Origin: Streptomyces pyxinicus
GTDB taxonomy: Bacteria; Actinomycetota; Actinomycetes; Streptomycetales; Streptomycetaceae
Assembly: GCF_024753135.1 (NCBI RefSeq)
Contig: NZ_JANUGP010000001.1
Location: 524,974 to 588,973 of the forward strand
DNA length: 64,000 nt
Direction of reading: 5' to 3'
Of this stretch, positions 27,076 to 35,002 are shown in pieces. Below the pieces are notes generated by a model that saw only the letters and a list, made by a program, of their open reading frames with translations, made no database searches and had not been told where the DNA came from. Each line of letters opens with the position of its first letter. Positions within the stretch are counted from its first letter, which is position 1. A program made the position numbers and the translations under genes.

Positions 27076-28092
27076 ATGCGCATCGGGGTCATCGGTACGG
27101 GCCGGATCGGCGCCCTTCACGCGCGGACGCTCAGCCGTCACCGCGAGGTCGGGTCCCTGATCCTCACGGACGCGGACCCGGCGCGGGCGCGGGAACTGGC
27201 GCACCGGCTGGGCGAGACGGCGGCGCCCGGCGTCGACGAGGTCTTCCGGTGGGGCGTGGACGCGGTCGTGATCACCGCGGCGACGGCGGCCCACGCGGAG
27301 CTGATCGGGCGGGCGGCCCGCTCGGGTCTGCCGGTGTTCTGCGAGAAGCCGATCGCCCTGGACCTGCCGGCCACGCTGACCGCGCTGGCCGAGGTCGAGA
27401 CCGCCGGGACCGTCCTCCAGCTCGGCTTCCAGCGGCGCTTCGACGCGGGCTACGCCGGTGCCCGGGAGGCGGTCCGCTCGGGACGGCTCGGCCGGCTGCA
27501 CACCGTACGGGCCATGACCTGCGACCAGTCCCCTCCCCCGGCCGCGTGGCTGCCGCTGTCCGGCGGGCTGTTCCGGGACACGCTGATCCACGACTTCGAC
27601 GTGCTGCGCTGGGTGACCGGCCGCGAGGTGACCGACGTGTACGCCACCGGCTCCGACGCCGGGCCGCCCCTGTTCGCGGCGGCCGGTGACGTCGGCACCG
27701 GCGCGGCACTGCTCACCCTGGACGACGGCACGCTCGCCGTCGCGACGGCGACCCGGCTGAACGGCGCCGGGTACGACGTGCGCATGGAGCTGGCCGGCGA
27801 GCGGGACACGGTGGTGGTGGGCCTGGACGACCGTACGCCGGTCGCGTCCACCGAGCCGACCGGGCCACCGCCCGCCGACAAGCCCTGGCCGGGCTTCGTG
27901 GAACGGTTCGGGCCCGCCTACGAGGCCGAGCTGGCCGCCTTCGTCGGGGTGGTCCGCGGCGAGCGGGCCAACCCGTGCGACGGCCACGAGGCGCTCCAGT
28001 CCCTGCGCATCGCCGAGGCCTGCGAGATCTCCCGACGGGAGCGGCGCCCGGTGCCGCTGGCGGAAATCCCGGACGGGGCGCGGCCGTCGTAG
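27076..28092 (+). CDS. Gfo/Idh/MocA-family sugar or inositol dehydrogenase
   Basis: A 338-residue NAD(P)-dependent oxidoreductase. The Rossmann motif is MRIGVIGTGRIGALHART at the start, followed by the catalytic-lysine motif FCEKPIALD near residue 95 and the substrate-side motif GGLFRDTLIHDFDVLRWVTG with the catalytic Asp/His pair. Closest in feel to inositol 2-dehydrogenase (IolG) and scyllo-inositol dehydrogenases. It is divergent from the GntR gene and shares its putative operator with the sugar ABC operon, so it likely oxidises the imported sugar or cyclitol. Leaderless-type start. The last codons and stop fall inside a tandem repeat (28081-28161). Confidence 0.88.
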   Translation: MRIGVIGTGRIGALHARTLSRHREVGSLILTDADPARARELAHRLGETAAPGVDEVFRWGVDAVVITAATAAHAELIGRAARSGLPVFCEKPIALDLPATLTALAEVETAGTVLQLGFQRRFDAGYAGAREAVRSGRLGRLHTVRAMTCDQSPPPAAWLPLSGGLFRDTLIHDFDVLRWVTGREVTDVYATGSDAGPPLFAAAGDVGTGAALLTLDDGTLAVATATRLNGAGYDVRMELAGERDTVVVGLDDRTPVASTEPTGPPPADKPWPGFVERFGPAYEAELAAFVGVVRGERANPCDGHEALQSLRIAEACEISRRERRPVPLAEIPDGARPS

Positions 28093-28161
28093 GGCCGCCG
28101 TACGACGTGACGCGGCGCGCCCGGCCGTCGTAGAGCCGCCGTACGACGTCACGCGGCACGC
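28081..28161. repeat. Tandem 41-base repeat forming two hairpins between convergent genes
   Basis: The segment beginning CGGCCGTCGTAG at 28081 recurs at 28122 with only three differences over 40 bases. Within each copy CGTCGTA pairs with TACGACG (28085-28091 with 28101-28107 in copy 1), giving two consecutive hairpins. Copy 1 contains the stop codon of the dehydrogenase, and copy 2 contains the stop of secDF on the other strand, so the repeat is likely a duplicated bidirectional terminator. Confidence 0.8.
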
Positions 28162-30431
28162 ATCCGTCGGCGCTCGCGCGTTCCGCAGGCTTCGAGGGCC
28201 AGGGGTACGGCGGTGAAGACGGAGGAGTACGTGCCGACCGCCAGGCCGATGAGCAGGGCGAGGGCGAAGTCGGTGAGGGCGTCGTCGGCGAGGAGGGCGA
28301 GCGCGCCGAGGATGAGCGCCGCGCCCATGCCGGTGTTCAGGGTGCGCGGCAGGGTCTGGAGGATCGCCCGGTCGGCCAGGCGGGGCAGCGGTGTGGCGCG
28401 GTCGCGGGCGAGGAGTTCGCGGACCCGGTCGAAGAGGACGACGGAGTCGTTGACCGAGTAGCCGATGACGGTCAGCAGGGCGGCCAGGAAGACGCCGTCG
28501 AGGGGCTTGCCCAGCCAGGCGAACACCCCGACGAGGACGACCACGTCGTGGGCGAGCGCGCCGACGGCCGCCGTGCCGAACACCCAGCGGAACCGGGCCG
28601 CGAGATAGAGGAGTTGGGCGGTGAGGGCGAGGCCGAGGGCGAGGAGGGCGCCCCGGCGCAGTTCGCCGCCCATGCTGGGCCCGATCAGTTCGTCACGGAC
28701 CTTCTCCGTGTCGCCGCCGAGGCCGCTGACGGTCTCGGTGATCCTGGCCTCCTCGGCGGCGCTCAGGTGCTGGGCGCGCACGGTGAGGCCGGTGTCGCCG
28801 GAGGACTGGACGACCGCGCGCGGGAATCCGGCGTCGGCGAGGGCCTCGCGGGCCCGGCCGGGGTCGACCGGGGAACTGGTGGCGTACTCGACGAGCCGGC
28901 CGCCGGTGAACTCGACGCCGAGGTGCAGGCCGCGCACCAGGATGCCGGCGCCGGCGGTGACGAGGAGGACGGCGGAGACGGCCAGCCAGCGGCGCGGTCG
29001 GCGCATCAGGTACCGGTCGCGGCGCAGCAGCCGGTCGCGGACCCAGCCGGTGCGCGCGATGCCGGTGATCCCGGGCCGGCGCAGCACGGCGGGGCGGCCG
29101 GCCGCGTACTCGGCGAGCACCCGGGCGATCAGCAGGGCGCTGACCATGGAGGCGAAGACGCCGATGCCGAGCGTGACCCCGAAACCCCGGACCGGACCGG
29201 AGGCGAAGGCGAACAGCAGGGCGGCGGCGATCAGCGTGGTGATGTTGGAGTCGGCGATCGCGCTGAACGCGCCGCGGAACCCGGCCGTCAGCGCCGATCG
29301 GGGGCTCGGCCGGCCACGGGCCGCGTGCTCCTCCCGGGCACGTTCGAAGACCAGCACGTTCGCGTCCACGGCCATGCCGATGGCGAGGACGAATCCGGCG
29401 AGGCCGGGCAGGGTCAGCGTGGCGCCGAGGGCGGCCAGGGCGGCGTAGGAGATGAGGCCGTAGCAGGCGAGGGCCAGGGTGGCGAGCAGGCCGAGCAGCC
29501 GGTAGACGGCGATGACGAACAGCGCGGTCAGGCAGGTGCCGATGACGGCGGCCCGGGCCGCCGCCTCGATCGCCGCGTCACCGAGGGTGGCGCCGACGGT
29601 GCGCTGTTCGACCGTCTCGACCGGTACGGGCAGGGCGCCTCCGGAGACGAGCAGCGCGAGCTCACGGGCCTCGGAGTCGTCGAAGGACCCGGTGATCTGG
29701 GTGCTGCCGCCCGGGATGCCGGTCCCGCAGGCCACCGAGGGATCGACCTGCGGCGAGGAGATGACCTTGCCGTCGAGGACGATGGCGACCCGGCGCCGCG
29801 CGTCGCCGTCGGGGTGGCAGGCGGCCCGCGCGGTGAGGCCCGCCCAGCGGTCGCGCCCGGGGCCGGTGAAATCGACGGTGACGTGCCAGCCGGTGCCGCC
29901 CTGCGGGTCGAAGCGGGCCTCGGCGCCCTTGACGTCCTGCCCGGTCAGCGCGGCGGCCTTCAGCCGCAGGGGTTGCCCGGCCTCGTCCGGCAGGACGCGC
30001 TCCGCCGCCGGGTCGGCGGGCGGCGCGGCCTCGGGGGCGTCGGCGGGCGGCGCGGCATCCCGGTTGTCGGCGGGGCCGAGGACGGGGTGCACGGTGAGCT
30101 GCGCGGTACGGCCCAGCACCTCGGCCGCCTGCTCCGGGTCCCTGACGCCCGGCAGCTCCACGAGGATGCGGTTCTCCCCGGAGCGCACGAGGCTCGGTTC
30201 GGCGACGCCGAGCGCGTCGACACGGCCCCGCAGCACCTCCAGGGTGCGGTCGGTGGCCTTCCGGTCGGCCTCGGTGGTGGGGGTGGAGCGGGTCTCCAGC
30301 GTGATCTGGGTGCCGCCGCGCAGGTCGAGCCCGAGGCGGACCGGCACGGTGAGGGCGATGGCCAGCGATCCGACGATCATGGCGAGGGCGAGCAGCGCAC
30401 GCGTGCGCATGGGGTGTTTCCGGCGTTTCAA
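28149..30431 (-). CDS. secDF: SecDF-type protein export fusion
   Basis: A single 760-residue protein combining SecD and SecF, the RND-type membrane subunits that use proton flow to help pull proteins out of the Sec channel. The SecD half has LGLDLRGGTQITLE, the P1 head with RVDALGVAEPSLV, and TM4 motif GFVLAIGMAVDANVLVFERAREE. The SecF half begins VEFTGGRLVEYATS and has TVIGYSVNDSVVLFDRVRE. Twelve hydrophobic segments are visible. Streptomyces usually also keep separate secD and secF genes, so this is likely a paralogue. A TTG at 30431 has GGAGG five bases upstream; the ATG at 30410 (MRTRALLALAM) lacks one. It follows the two-component genes on the same strand after about 380 bases. Confidence 0.9.
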   Translation of the reverse strand: MKRRKHPMRTRALLALAMIVGSLAIALTVPVRLGLDLRGGTQITLETRSTPTTEADRKATDRTLEVLRGRVDALGVAEPSLVRSGENRILVELPGVRDPEQAAEVLGRTAQLTVHPVLGPADNRDAAPPADAPEAAPPADPAAERVLPDEAGQPLRLKAAALTGQDVKGAEARFDPQGGTGWHVTVDFTGPGRDRWAGLTARAACHPDGDARRRVAIVLDGKVISSPQVDPSVACGTGIPGGSTQITGSFDDSEARELALLVSGGALPVPVETVEQRTVGATLGDAAIEAAARAAVIGTCLTALFVIAVYRLLGLLATLALACYGLISYAALAALGATLTLPGLAGFVLAIGMAVDANVLVFERAREEHAARGRPSPRSALTAGFRGAFSAIADSNITTLIAAALLFAFASGPVRGFGVTLGIGVFASMVSALLIARVLAEYAAGRPAVLRRPGITGIARTGWVRDRLLRRDRYLMRRPRRWLAVSAVLLVTAGAGILVRGLHLGVEFTGGRLVEYATSSPVDPGRAREALADAGFPRAVVQSSGDTGLTVRAQHLSAAEEARITETVSGLGGDTEKVRDELIGPSMGGELRRGALLALGLALTAQLLYLAARFRWVFGTAAVGALAHDVVVLVGVFAWLGKPLDGVFLAALLTVIGYSVNDSVVLFDRVRELLARDRATPLPRLADRAILQTLPRTLNTGMGAALILGALALLADDALTDFALALLIGLAVGTYSSVFTAVPLALEACGTRERRRMRAA

Positions 30432-30814
30432 CAGGGCCTCCGGGAGGGGTGAGGGGTGCTCGGGTTCCGGGAGGCGTGGGAGGGGCCCGGCAACGGTGGT
30501 GCTGCGCAGGGCGGCCGGTCGGGAGGGGTGTGGCGGCGGGTGGTGCGTCGGCACGGCCGACGGCGGACGGGACGGCGGCGGTGGCCGGGTGCGGGGCCAT
30601 GGCGTGGCGGTCGGGCGACGCGTCTCCCGGCCGTGGGGGCGTGGCGTGGGTGACGACGGCGGGGTGGATCGCCTCGGCTCGGGGACGGGCGGTGGCCGTG
30701 GGCGCCGTGGGGACGATGGCCGTGGGGGCCAGTGCCAGCAGGATTGCGAGGAGCGTGGCGAGCGTTGCCGCCGGGCGGGTTCGGGACGGTGGCATGGCTC
30801 GGGACCGGTGGGCG
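30432..30814 (-). other. Gene-poor 383-base stretch with a signal-peptide-like reading frame
   Basis: No recognised gene. On the minus strand an ATG at 30795 opens MPPSRTRPAATLATLLAILLALAPTA, which looks like an export signal, followed by Pro/Ala/His-rich text with strongly G/C third positions as in real genes. It has no clear ribosome site and no stop until deep inside secDF in another frame. It may be a decayed secreted-protein gene or chance. Confidence 0.25.
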
Positions 30815-31480
30815 TCAGGGTTCGACGAGGCCGGCGCGGATGGCGTACCGGGTCAGCTCCAGGCGGTCGTGCAGGCCGAGCTTCTGGAGGAGGTTGGCCC
30901 GGTGCCGGTGCACGGTCTTGACGCTGATGAACAGCAGCTCGGCGATCTCCTTGGAGGAGTGCCCCTCGGCGACGAGCTTGAGGACCTCCTCCTCCCGGGG
31001 CGTCAGCAGGTGCTCGGCGTCCTCCTCGCCGTCGCGGACCCGGTCCAGGTAGCTGCGGATCAGGGCGGTGACCGCGCCGGGGTAGAGGAACGGCTCGCCG
31101 CGCATGGCGGCCCGGCAGGCGGCGACCAGGTCGCGGTCGGCGACGGACTTCAGCACATAACCGCAGGCCCCGGCCTTGAGTGCCTGGAACAGGTACTGCT
31201 CGTTGTCGTGCATGGTCAGCATCAGGACGCGCAGGCCCGGCCGGAGCGCGGAGAGTTCGCGGGCGGCCTGGAGTCCGGTCATCCGGGGCATGGCGATGTC
31301 GAGGACGGCGAGGTCGACCTCGTGCTCGCGGACCGCCGCCACGGCCTCGGCGCCGTCCCCGGCCTCGGCGACGACCCGGAGGTCCGGCTCCCGGTCGAGG
31401 ATCAGCCGCACACCGCGCCGTACGAGCGCGTGGTCGTCGGCGAGCAGGATGCGGATCGGCGTCGTCGGGCTGGCGGGCAT
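30815..31480 (-). CDS. NarL/DevR-type response regulator
   Basis: A 221-residue response regulator. The receiver has acidic pair LADDHALVRRG, phosphoacceptor Asp in LAVLDIAMPRMTG, Thr in LMLTMHDNEQ and Lys in GYVLKSVADRDLV. A LuxR-type HTH follows: LTPREEEVLKLVAEGHSSKEIAELLFISVKTVHRHRANLLQKL. The ending LHDRLELTRYAIRAGLVEP is typical of actinobacterial DevR/OsdR-like regulators of redox and dormancy responses. It starts two bases after the histidine kinase stop, forming a two-component operon, and is followed by secDF. Family level is secure; the stimulus is inferred from neighbours. Confidence 0.93.
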   Translation of the reverse strand: MPASPTTPIRILLADDHALVRRGVRLILDREPDLRVVAEAGDGAEAVAAVREHEVDLAVLDIAMPRMTGLQAARELSALRPGLRVLMLTMHDNEQYLFQALKAGACGYVLKSVADRDLVAACRAAMRGEPFLYPGAVTALIRSYLDRVRDGEEDAEHLLTPREEEVLKLVAEGHSSKEIAELLFISVKTVHRHRANLLQKLGLHDRLELTRYAIRAGLVEP

Positions 31481-31482
31481 GG

Positions 31483-32445
31483 TCAGGGCTGCTTCCTGGA
31501 AATGGGGAGGGGGGTGGTGAGGCGGACCCGGGTGCCGGTGCCGGGTGTCGAGGAGATGTCCAGGGCGGCCCCGGCGAGCAGGGCCCGTTCACGCATACCG
31601 CGGATGCCGGCGCCCTCGCAGGCGGCCTCGATGCCCCGGCCGTCGTCGGCGACCTCCAGCACCACCGCGTCACCGGCACGGCGCAGGCTCACCTCGACCC
31701 GCCGCGCGTCCGCGTGCCGGGCCGCGTTGGTCAGGCTCTCCTGGGCCACCCGGTACAGGACCAGCTCGCGCTCCCGGTCGAGGGCGGGCAGGCCGGGTTC
31801 GAGACGGCGTACGACGCGCAGCCCGCTGTGCGTGGCGAAGTCCTGCGCGAGCGAGGTCAGGGCGCTCACCAGGCCCAGGTCGTCCAGAACGCCGGGCCGC
31901 AGCCGGCGGACCAGGCGGCGGACCTCGTCCAGGCTGTCCCGGGTGATCTCCTGGGCCTGCCGGAGGTCCGCGCGCAACGGCTCGGGGGCGTCGTCGGCGG
32001 CACGCCCCAGGACCAGCAGGATCGCGGTCATGCTCTGCCCGACCTCGTCGTGCAGTTCCTGGGCGATCCGGCGGCGTTCGGCCTCCTGGGCCAGCAGGGC
32101 GCGGGCGCTGGAGGTGGCGCGTTCGTGCTCCAGCCGGTCGAGCATGGCGTTGAAGGCGCGGACCAGTTCGGACACCTCGCTGCCGGCGCCGGGCACGGGC
32201 AGCCGCTGGCCGGGGCGCAGCAGGTCGACGGTGGCCATCAGCCTGCCGAGCCGGCCCAGGGGTGCCAGCCCCCAGCGCAGCAACGTGCCGTTGGCGACCA
32301 CCATGACGGCGAGCCCGCCGACCAGCACCACCGCCTCGGTCAGCAGCACCGGCACCGACACGGTCACCGGCGCCCACAGCAACATCGCCGTGGCGGCACC
32401 GAGCACCAGGGCGTTCAGCCCGAAGATCCGCCAGAACAGCGACAC
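31483..32445 (-). CDS. Membrane sensor histidine kinase (HisKA_3), partner of NarL regulator
   Basis: A 320-residue kinase. Two transmembrane helices lie at the N-terminus (IFGLNALVLGAATAMLLWAP and VLLTEAVVLVGGLAVMVVA), with almost no extracellular loop, so it senses within or near the membrane. A HAMP region follows (LLRWGLAPLGRLGRLM through SELVRAFNAMLDRLEHE). The phosphorylation motif is RRRIAQELHDEVGQSMTAILL and the HATPase motif is EVADDGRGIEAACEGAGIRGMRERA. GTG start with GGAGGAG eight bases upstream. Divergent from a DksA-like gene across a 350-base region. Confidence 0.92.
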   Translation of the reverse strand: MSLFWRIFGLNALVLGAATAMLLWAPVTVSVPVLLTEAVVLVGGLAVMVVANGTLLRWGLAPLGRLGRLMATVDLLRPGQRLPVPGAGSEVSELVRAFNAMLDRLEHERATSSARALLAQEAERRRIAQELHDEVGQSMTAILLVLGRAADDAPEPLRADLRQAQEITRDSLDEVRRLVRRLRPGVLDDLGLVSALTSLAQDFATHSGLRVVRRLEPGLPALDRERELVLYRVAQESLTNAARHADARRVEVSLRRAGDAVVLEVADDGRGIEAACEGAGIRGMRERALLAGAALDISSTPGTGTRVRLTTPLPISRKQP

Positions 32446-32795
32446 CGGTGGGTCTCCTCCATCTCCTACGGCGACCGGTCGTGCCCTGCGGCGACCAGCC
32501 TTGATCGATTGTGACCCAGCCTGCCTGGCGCCCGTGCCGGCGGTCGATGGGGTCCGGCGCCCATATGCGGCAGGTCGCGGTACCCATACGAGCGCCCGAA
32601 GCCCTCGCCGCATGGGCACCCCGCCCCCCGTCGAATGGGTCTCGTGCCCGATGGGATCCCGGTGCCGGGTCGGGCAGGGTCGAGGGTGACCGAGCTGCCC
32701 GGGGCGGCCGGTGGCCGGGGTCGAGAGGGGCGCCGGGGCCGGTCGTGGTGGGTGGCCGCCGCCGCGCGTGCCGCGCTCTGAGGAAGGAACTCGTC
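32446..32795. promoter_or_regulatory. 350-base divergent control region with repeated ATGGG/CCCAT pentamers
   Basis: No gene. The pentamer ATGGG or its complement CCCAT occurs six times between 32546 and 32655 (32546, 32559, 32583, 32612, 32635, 32651). The first two form an inverted repeat, ATGGG-N8-CCCAT, and the last overlaps GGGATCCC. Repeated short half-sites between a NarL-type regulatory operon and the DksA-like operon suggest binding sites for that regulator. No clear -10/-35 pair was found. Confidence 0.35.
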
Positions 32796-33119
32796 GTGCA
32801 CCTCGACACCGTCCGGACCGGCTCCCGTCCGGGAACCGCCTATGAGGCTCGTCAGCGTCTCGAACACGCCCGTACCAGCCGCCTGGCCCAGTTGCGGGCG
32901 CTCGAAGAGGCCGGCCGGAGCACGGACGACCAGCTGATGTCCGTCCAGGCCGAGGCGATCCGGGGAGTGCTCGCCGAGATCGACGCGGCGTTCGCCCGCG
33001 TCGAGGACGGCTCCTACGGCACCTGCCTGGACTGCGCCACGCCCGTGCCGGTGGAGCGCCTGGAGATCCTCCCGTACACGCGGTACTGCGTCGCGTGCCA
33101 GCGCCGCGCCGCCGTCTGA
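32796..33119 (+). CDS. DksA/TraR-type zinc-finger protein
   Basis: A 107-residue protein ending in the TraR/DksA zinc finger: GSYGTCLDCATPVPVERLEILPYTRYCVACQRRAA, with cysteines spaced C-x2-C-x17-C-x2-C. A coiled-coil-like helical N-terminal part (EARQRLEHARTSRLAQLRALEEAG; LMSVQAEAIRGVLAEIDAAFARVE) precedes it. DksA-like proteins enter the RNA polymerase secondary channel and adjust transcription during stress. GTG start seven bases after AGGAAGGA. First of four close rightward genes; the next is a second protein of the same type. Confidence 0.88.
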   Translation: MHLDTVRTGSRPGTAYEARQRLEHARTSRLAQLRALEEAGRSTDDQLMSVQAEAIRGVLAEIDAAFARVEDGSYGTCLDCATPVPVERLEILPYTRYCVACQRRAAV

Positions 33120-33150
33120 CCGGACGTTCACGACGCCAAGGGGTGAAGTG

Positions 33151-33519
33151 ATGAACCAGCAGACCGCCGGCGACCGTGCCGCGCACCTGTCGCCCGAGGA
33201 TCTGGCCGCGCTGCGGGAGAGTCTGCACGAGCAGCGCCTGTTCCGCCGGGAGCAGCTACGGCAGATCGCCGCGGCGCCCGACGAGGAGGCGGCCCCGGGG
33301 CAGCGCCGTAGCCCCGCCCGGACCGAGGTGCAGGTCAAGCTCGCCGCTTCCGCCCGCATGGTCCTCGCCGACGTGGAGGCGGCGCTGTGGCGCCTGGCCG
33401 AGGGCCGCTACGGCAGCTGCGGGCTGTGCCGGCGTCCCGTCGAACGGGACCGTCTGCTGATCGTGCCGCAGGCCCGCTACTGCGGACGGTGCCGGCAGGT
33501 GCGGGAGGCGGGGCGATGA
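33151..33519 (+). CDS. Second DksA/TraR-type zinc-finger protein
   Basis: A 122-residue protein with the same plan as its neighbour: a charged helical part (LAALRESLHEQRLFRREQLRQIA; SARMVLADVEAALWRLAEG) and a zinc finger RYGSCGLCRRPVERDRLLIVPQARYCGRCRQV. The finger is shared but the helices differ, so the two are not recent duplicates. AAGGGG lies seven bases before the ATG. Its stop overlaps the ATG of the actin-like gene (ATGA), so translation of the two is coupled. Confidence 0.88.
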   Translation: MNQQTAGDRAAHLSPEDLAALRESLHEQRLFRREQLRQIAAAPDEEAAPGQRRSPARTEVQVKLAASARMVLADVEAALWRLAEGRYGSCGLCRRPVERDRLLIVPQARYCGRCRQVREAGR

Positions 33520-34277
33520 CCACCGGCCGCCGGCACCGGCCCTGGCCCCGGTGCCGGCGGTGCTACGGCCTCGCCCTCGACCTCGGCAGCGCCCGCACCC
33601 GCGCCTGGATCGCCGGGCGCGGGACTCTCCTCGACGTGCCCACGGTCGCCGTCCCCGGTGCCGGGAAGGAGTGCCCGCCACCGGGGACGGCGCGGATGCT
33701 GGACCGGCTGCTCGGTCACCGGATGCCCCGCCCGCTCCGTCCCCTGGTGGCGGTCACCGCGCCGGTGCTGGACGGCGTCGCCTACCGGGAGCGCGCTCGT
33801 ACGGCCGTGGCGGTGCTGCGCCCGCGTGCGGTGCTGACCGTGCCCACCGCCCGCGCGATAGCCCTGGCAGCGGACATCGGCGCGCACGGCACCGAGGTGG
33901 TGCTGCTCCTGGACGGCGCCGTCCTCGACGCCCGCCGCAGCGACCTCGGCACCGCCGAGCTGTCCATCGGCGGCGGTGCGGACGCCTCGGCCGAGGTCGG
34001 CGCGGGCGTCACCGCCATGGTCGCCGCCATGCTCAGGGAGGACCGGAGCCCGCGCACCGCCGACGCCCTTGCCCGGGGCATCCTGCTGGCCGGTGGCGGC
34101 GCCCTGCACCCCGGCCTCGTCCGCCCGATCGTCGGCGGCCTGCAAGCGCCGCTGCGCACCGTCCCCGCACCGCACACCGCCGCGGTCCGGGGCGCCGCCA
34201 AGATCCTGCGGGCCGCGCACGCCCACCCCTCGACCGGTGGCGCGGAACCGGCCGGGCCGCACCGCGGGGCCCGCTGA
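33516..34277 (+). CDS. Short MreB/actin-like protein
   Basis: A 253-residue protein of the MreB/Hsp70-actin fold. The phosphate-1 loop is YGLALDLGSARTRAWIAGRG near residue 17, matching MreB's DLGTANT motif in altered form. VAVTAPVLDGVAYRERARTAV corresponds to MreB's TERRAV region, and GILLAGGGALHPGL is the adenosine motif. At 253 residues it is about 90 shorter than MreB (about 340), and the central ATPase region is compressed, so it probably does not form normal cell-wall filaments. It is fused by ATGA overlap to the DksA-like gene and followed by the Rv1733c-like gene; role unknown, possibly spore or stress related. Confidence 0.75.
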   Translation: MTTGRRHRPWPRCRRCYGLALDLGSARTRAWIAGRGTLLDVPTVAVPGAGKECPPPGTARMLDRLLGHRMPRPLRPLVAVTAPVLDGVAYRERARTAVAVLRPRAVLTVPTARAIALAADIGAHGTEVVLLLDGAVLDARRSDLGTAELSIGGGADASAEVGAGVTAMVAAMLREDRSPRTADALARGILLAGGGALHPGLVRPIVGGLQAPLRTVPAPHTAAVRGAAKILRAAHAHPSTGGAEPAGPHRGAR

Positions 34278-34316
34278 GTCCCGTCCGTCACCCGCCACCC
34301 CGGAAGGAGAATCCCC

Positions 34317-34946
34317 GTGTCCGGTCCGGTACCCCCCGGCCGCCCTCGTCCGTACCCGGGCGGCGGTGCTCTGCTCCTGTGGCGGCGGCGACGGAGCCCG
34401 CTGTGCCGGCGCACCGACCGGGTCCAGGGCCGGATCGCCGTCGTACTGCTCCTGCTCGTGCCGCTCCTGGGTTCGCTCGCCGCGGTCGCGGTCGAGGACA
34501 CCGCGCGCCGGCACTACCGGGCGAGCGCCGAACACCAGCGGCAGACCCGGCAGTCCAGCACGGCCGTACTCGTCGGCGACGCGCCGCGGCACCCCGAGCC
34601 CGGGTCGGCGGAGGCCCTGGCGACCCGCTATCCGGTCACCGTGCGCCTCACCGACCCGCAGCACGGGAGGACCCGTACCGCGACGGCGGAGGTACCGCCC
34701 GGGCTGACGGCGGGCAGCGCCGTCCGTGTCTGGGTCGGTGCGGACGGGGCGGTCACCGAACCGCCCATGACGGACGAGGAGGTACGCAGCCGCGGTGTGG
34801 GCTGGGCGATCCTCGTCTTCCTGGCCGTGGCCCTCGCCGGTGCCGCCGTCCACGGCGCCGCCGCCCTGCTCCTGCGCCGCCGCAACCTCGCTGCCTGGGA
34901 CGCCGAGTGGGCCGGGACCGCGCCCCGTTGGACCACGTCGACCTGA
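34317..34946 (+). CDS. Rv1733c-like two-helix membrane protein
   Basis: A 209-residue membrane protein with one helix near the start (IAVVLLLLVPLLGSLAAVAVE) and one near the end (GWAILVFLAVALAGAAVHGAAALLL), with an extracytoplasmic domain between them: RYPVTVRLTDPQHGRTRTATAEVPPGL, then AVRVWVGADGAVTEPPM. The two-helix plan and RRTDRVQGR start match the Rv1733c family, whose Mycobacterium member belongs to the DevR dormancy regulon. GTG start with GGAAGGAGA upstream. Last gene of this rightward run; it converges on the next two-component pair. Confidence 0.8.
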   Translation: MSGPVPPGRPRPYPGGGALLLWRRRRSPLCRRTDRVQGRIAVVLLLLVPLLGSLAAVAVEDTARRHYRASAEHQRQTRQSSTAVLVGDAPRHPEPGSAEALATRYPVTVRLTDPQHGRTRTATAEVPPGLTAGSAVRVWVGADGAVTEPPMTDEEVRSRGVGWAILVFLAVALAGAAVHGAAALLLRRRNLAAWDAEWAGTAPRWTTST

Positions 34947-35002
34947 GCCGCGCCCCCGTGGTACCACCACCCGGACGCCCGGACAGCGCGCGAGGTGCCC
35001 GG

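Noticed and set aside
28149..31679. SecDF frame extended upstream to 1176 codons
   Set aside because: The added text crosses the response regulator gene in another frame and has no domain; the TTG at 30431 with GGAGG is a better start.
33148..33150. GTG at 33148 as start of the second DksA-like gene
   Set aside because: The following ATG at 33151 has better spacing from AAGGGG and is the commoner start type.
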